Source of the DNA: Mucinivorans hirudinis
Lineage (GTDB): Bacteria; Bacteroidota; Bacteroidia; Bacteroidales; Rikenellaceae
NCBI GenBank assembly: GCA_000723505.1
Contig: HG934468.1
Span: forward strand, 1,520,798-1,584,797
Length of the DNA: 64,000 nt
Direction: 5' to 3'
The position numbers were made by a program, and so were the translations under genes. Each line of letters begins with the position of its first letter. The first letter of the stretch is position 1. The notes under the pieces were generated by a model that did not search any database, was not told where the DNA came from, and saw only the letters and a list, made by a program, of their open reading frames with translations. Shown here piece after piece: positions 61,056 through 64,000 of the stretch.

Positions 61056-61748
61056 CTATACCCCCGCAACCACCGCCGCAACAACTCCTGCCGTCTCAGT
61101 GCGCAGGCGCGCAGTTCCGAGTGAAATACCCGTAAACCCTGCTTGATAGGCTCTATCTATCTCTTTAGGTGAGAAATCACCCTCAGCCCCAATCATAACG
61201 ATGCACTCTCTGCGATCGCAATCCTTAAATTCGCGTCGCGGAAAGTCATTGTTACAATGAGCAATATATCTATGTGCGCCCCCAAAATCTCTCTTAATAA
61301 AATCGTCAAACTTTTCGAGAGAGTCGCAATCGGGTAAATATGCTTTCAGGGATTGTTTCGCTGCCGCCAAAATCACCTTTTCACATCTATCGTCTTTTAT
61401 GATTTTGCGCTCGGAATGGTCGGTGAGTAAAGGAGTTATTCTCTCTATACCTATTTCGGTTGCCTTTTCAAGAAACCACTCAAATCGGTCGATATTTTTC
61501 GTGGGAGCAATGGCAATGTGCAAATAACCAAGTCTTTTGCCATATTCGCGCTCGACACTCACCACCCTTACAACACACCCCCGCTGCGAGGGCTCTTCCA
61601 CTATCGCCTCATAGAGTGAGCCTCGTCCGTCAATTAACTGCACCCTATCACCGGCACAAAGGCGCAAAACCTGCACGGCGTGTCGCGACTCCTCCGCCGA
61701 GAGGATATATTTTTCACCCTCAATGTCGGGAGTGTAAAAAATTGTCAT
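61056..61748 (-). CDS. rsmE: 16S rRNA (uracil-1498-N3)-methyltransferase
   Basis: RsmE methylates U1498 in the decoding region of 16S rRNA. The ATG at 61748 (MTIFYTPDI) is chosen over the in-frame one at 61772, since a -7 box at 61770-61777 would start the transcript between them, and family members begin with a similar strand. The 230-residue protein has an N-terminal PUA-like domain (EESRHAVQVLRLCAGD) and a SPOUT knot with HIAIAPTKNIDRFEWFLEKATEIG, MIGAEGDFSPKEID and LGTARLRTETA. Confidence 0.93.
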   Translation of the reverse strand: MTIFYTPDIEGEKYILSAEESRHAVQVLRLCAGDRVQLIDGRGSLYEAIVEEPSQRGCVVRVVSVEREYGKRLGYLHIAIAPTKNIDRFEWFLEKATEIGIERITPLLTDHSERKIIKDDRCEKVILAAAKQSLKAYLPDCDSLEKFDDFIKRDFGGAHRYIAHCNNDFPRREFKDCDRRECIVMIGAEGDFSPKEIDRAYQAGFTGISLGTARLRTETAGVVAAVVAGV

Positions 61749-61756
61749 TTTTTTAT

Positions 61757-61764
61757 TATCTTTA
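61757..61764 (+). promoter_or_regulatory. Near-consensus -7 box (TATCTTTA) for dcp, facing the rsmE promoter
   Basis: TATCTTTA differs from TAnnTTTG at the last base. It lies 33 nt before the dcp ATG. With the rsmE -7 box it forms the inverted repeat TATCTTT-7 bp-AAAGATA. Confidence 0.4.
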
Positions 61765-61769
61765 CATTC

Positions 61770-61777
61770 CAAAGATA
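61770..61777 (-). promoter_or_regulatory. -7 box (TATCTTTG) for rsmE
   Basis: The minus-strand TATCTTTG matches TAnnTTTG exactly and ends 21 nt before the rsmE ATG at 61748. It supports that start over the upstream one. Confidence 0.6.
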
Positions 61778-61797
61778 GACAAAAAAACTAAATAATA

Positions 61798-63918
61798 ATG
61801 AAAAAAGTGATAATGATTGCAGTTGCCGCAACAGCTCTTGCAGCCGCAACACCTGTGAACGCACAAAACTCGGCAGCAGACAACAAGAACAACCCATTCT
61901 TCCAAGAGTGGAAAACCCCCTATGGAGTTCCCCCCTTCAATGAAATCAAACCCGAGCACTATCTGCCCGCCATTGAGGAGGGTATGCTTTTGGAAAAGGC
62001 AGAGATTGACGCGATTATCAATAACCCGGCTGCTCCCACTTTCGAGAACACCATTGTCGCCTATGACAACACGGGCGAGTTTCTGGCGAAGGTGAGTTCG
62101 GTTTTCGGCTGCATCACCGGCACGGACATCACCCCCGAGTTGGAGGAGATTCAGGCAAAAGTTTCGCGCCTCTCCACTGCTCACCGAAGCGATATTTCGT
62201 TGAATGATAAACTATTCGCCAGAATAAAAAATGTTTATGACCAACGCAACAATTTGGGGTTAGACCCCGTACAGATGCGTCTGTTGGAAAAGATATATAA
62301 AGGCTTCGAGCGCAACGGCGCTGACCTCTCGCAGGCTGACAAGGAAAAACTTCGCAAAATTGATGAGCAGTTATCAAAACTTTCGCTCGACTTCGGGCGC
62401 AATCTACGCAAGGATAATGGCGAATTTTTTGTGCTCGTTACCGATGTTAAGGATTTGAAGGGTCTGCCAAAGAGCAGCATAGACGCTGCCCGAGAGGAGG
62501 CTAAAGCGCGCGGCAAAGCCCAAGGCTACGCCTTTACTCTGGACAAACCCTCGATGTTGCCCTTCCTGCAATATGCCGACAATCGCGAGCTTCGCAAACA
62601 ACTCTACACCGGATACTTAGAGCGTTGCAACCACAACAACGCAACAGACAACAAAGCGGTTATCAACCAGATTATCAACCTCAAATTGGAGCGTGCAAAG
62701 TTGATGGGTTTTCCTAATCCGGCTGCGTTCATTGTAGAGAACAATATGGCTAAAAATACCGATGCCATCTATGAGCTACTGGGCGAACTTTGGACGCCTG
62801 CTCTCAAGCGTGCTGCCGAGGAAGAGGCTCAAATGAAAGCCATTATGAACAAGGAGGGCATTGCAGGCGATATTCAACAGTGGGATTGGTGGTACTATTC
62901 AGAAAAGCTCAGAGAGGCGAAATACGCACTCAACGAAGAGGAGTTGCGCCCCTATTTTGAACTGAACGCCACTCTGCAGGGATTGTTGGACTTGACCTCG
63001 AAGATGTGGGGGCTTCAATATAAAGATATTACCGCACAAGTGCCTACATATAACTCTGAAAACAAAGTCTTTGAAGTTCGCGAAAAAGATGGTTCGCTTG
63101 TGGGGGTTGTCTACTGGGATTTCCACCCGCGCTCGAGCAAACGTGTGGGGGCTTGGTGTACACGCTTCCGCGGTCAATCGTATAAGAATGGTGAAAAGAT
63201 AACACCTATTGTGTCAATCGTTTGTAATTTTACAAAAGCAAGTGGCGACACTCCCGCTCTATTGAGTTTGGACGAGGTGGGTACATTGTTCCACGAGTAC
63301 GGACACGGTCTGCACTCGCTCTTTGCCGACAACAAATATAAGGGGGTATCGGGCGTGGAGCGCGACTTCGTGGAGTTCCCCTCCAAGATTATGGAGAACT
63401 GGGCTTTAGAACCCGAAATGTTGCGCAGCTATGCAAAACACTACAAAACAGGTGAGGTTATCACGGACGATATGATTGCGAAAATCCAGAACGCCGCCCT
63501 GTTCAACCAAGGTTTCGAGACCGTAGAATACCTGATGGCTTCACTCCTTGATATGGACTACCACACTGTGGCTGAGAATGGTAAGATTGACGTTGCGGCA
63601 TTTGAAAACCGCTCATTCGCAAGATGGAACAACCCGGCAGCCATAGCCCCTCGCTACCGCTCGACCTACTTCCAACACATCTTCAGCGGAGGATATTCAG
63701 CCGGATACTACGTATACATATGGGCGGAGGTGCTTGCGGCAGACGGTTACGCAGCATTTGCCGAAACAGGCGATATCTACAACCCCGAGGTGGCAAAAAA
63801 ACTTCGTGAAGAGATACTTAGCCGCGGCGGCTCGGCAGACGGAATGACCCTCTACCGCAACTATCGGGGCAAGGAGGCTTCCAAACAACCGCTGATGGAG
63901 AGTCGGGGGCTGTTGTAG
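61798..63918 (+). CDS. dcp: Peptidyl-dipeptidase Dcp (M3 family), exported
   Basis: Dcp removes dipeptides from the C-terminus of peptides. The 706-residue protein has a signal peptide (about 23 residues, cleaved near VNA-Q), so it should act in the periplasm. The zinc motif HEYGH is at 499-503, with catalytic E500, followed by GLHSLFAD. A third ligand is expected about 25 residues on, in the DFVEFPSKIMENW block. ISGGYSAGYYVYIWAEVLAADGYAAF-type C-terminal sequence is typical (here FSGGYSAGYYVYIW). It stands alone at the right end of the window. Confidence 0.95.
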   Translation: MKKVIMIAVAATALAAATPVNAQNSAADNKNNPFFQEWKTPYGVPPFNEIKPEHYLPAIEEGMLLEKAEIDAIINNPAAPTFENTIVAYDNTGEFLAKVSSVFGCITGTDITPELEEIQAKVSRLSTAHRSDISLNDKLFARIKNVYDQRNNLGLDPVQMRLLEKIYKGFERNGADLSQADKEKLRKIDEQLSKLSLDFGRNLRKDNGEFFVLVTDVKDLKGLPKSSIDAAREEAKARGKAQGYAFTLDKPSMLPFLQYADNRELRKQLYTGYLERCNHNNATDNKAVINQIINLKLERAKLMGFPNPAAFIVENNMAKNTDAIYELLGELWTPALKRAAEEEAQMKAIMNKEGIAGDIQQWDWWYYSEKLREAKYALNEEELRPYFELNATLQGLLDLTSKMWGLQYKDITAQVPTYNSENKVFEVREKDGSLVGVVYWDFHPRSSKRVGAWCTRFRGQSYKNGEKITPIVSIVCNFTKASGDTPALLSLDEVGTLFHEYGHGLHSLFADNKYKGVSGVERDFVEFPSKIMENWALEPEMLRSYAKHYKTGEVITDDMIAKIQNAALFNQGFETVEYLMASLLDMDYHTVAENGKIDVAAFENRSFARWNNPAAIAPRYRSTYFQHIFSGGYSAGYYVYIWAEVLAADGYAAFAETGDIYNPEVAKKLREEILSRGGSADGMTLYRNYRGKEASKQPLMESRGLL

Positions 63919-63927
63919 GGGAGAGAG

Positions 63928-63957
63928 TGGTTTGTGTGGTTTGTGTGGTTGGTGTGG
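63928..63957 (+). repeat. 9-bp tandem repeat, unit TGGTTTGTG
   Basis: About 3.3 copies of TGGTTTGTG (the third copy TGGTTGGTG) lie 10 nt after the dcp stop. Confidence 0.85.
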
Positions 63958-63963
63958 ATTTTA

Positions 63964-64000
63964 GGACTGGTAGGACTGGTAGGTCTGGTAGGTCTGGTAG
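63964..64000 (+). repeat. 9-bp tandem repeat, unit GG(A/T)CTGGTA, running off the window
   Basis: Four copies plus one base of GGACTGGTA / GGTCTGGTA reach the right edge. The array is open-ended here, so its full length is unknown. Confidence 0.88.

Noticed and set aside
1-64000. tRNA, rRNA or CRISPR array
   Set aside because: I looked for cloverleaf T-loop sequences, rRNA signatures and regularly spaced direct repeats on both strands. The only tandem repeats are the 9-bp arrays at the right edge, which have no spacers.

Overview
The window looks like chromosome of an anaerobic Bacteroidales bacterium. A Rikenellaceae/Alistipes-like host is an inference, not proven. The grounds are a SusC-type TonB receptor, a Wza/BY-kinase/PHP-phosphatase polysaccharide set, an LpxK and LptC envelope complement, a cysteate synthase (first step to sulfonolipids), futalosine-route menaquinone (MqnD), an EF-G2 paralogue, and a promoter style in which TAnnTTTG boxes lie just upstream of start codons. 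Shine-Dalgarno sequences are rare. Most of the window is ordinary, densely packed core genome. No tRNA, rRNA or CRISPR array was seen.

Layout. 1-7.1 kb: 5' part of a susC gene running off the left edge, then era and tpiA on the plus strand, facing a minus-strand clpP-clpX-(STAS/GHKL/DUF4325 gene)-folE cluster. 7.1-18.7 kb: mlaE, a MntA/HepT toxin-antitoxin module set between two copies of the mlaE 3' end, mfd, coaX, an outer-membrane protein, a TPR protein, lptC, a CNNM/CorC-type protein and mltG. 18.8-27.7 kb: a large zinc metalloprotease, cysteate synthase, mqnD, dprA and the fused aspartokinase-homoserine dehydrogenase with a structured leader. 27.8-37.8 kb, all minus: PHP phosphatase, BY-kinase and Wza-like export lipoprotein; an exonuclease; then a TPP-riboswitch unit thi4-thiE-acyltransferase-apbE-FAD protein.

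37.8-48.8 kb: a TonB receptor with a His-rich membrane protein, the EF-G paralogue, gpsA, pgi, a complete ISL3-family insertion sequence (inverted repeats, 8-bp target duplication, probable -1 frameshift), an acetate transporter and ssb. 48.9-64 kb: sppA, lpxK, purine nucleoside phosphorylase, an AAA ATPase, a metallophosphoesterase, an ABC-F protein, rpe, a small unknown gene, recX, prmC, a solitary NuoL/HyfB-like membrane protein, rsmE, dcp, and 9-bp tandem repeats that run off the right edge.

The most interesting signals are: (i) the 55-bp duplicated mlaE end flanking the toxin-antitoxin module, whose four differences include three synonymous changes; (ii) the three-domain STAS-like/GHKL ATPase/DUF4325 protein inside the clp-folE cluster; (iii) a family of intergenic palindromic repeats centred on AATGCCGAGTTAAT; (iv) an EF-G paralogue lacking the catalytic histidine; (v) a Thi4 with His instead of the sulfur-donor Cys under a TPP riboswitch; and (vi) promoters placed so that some messages should be leaderless, or so that two promoters face each other. 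No whole new system was found that I would claim with confidence.
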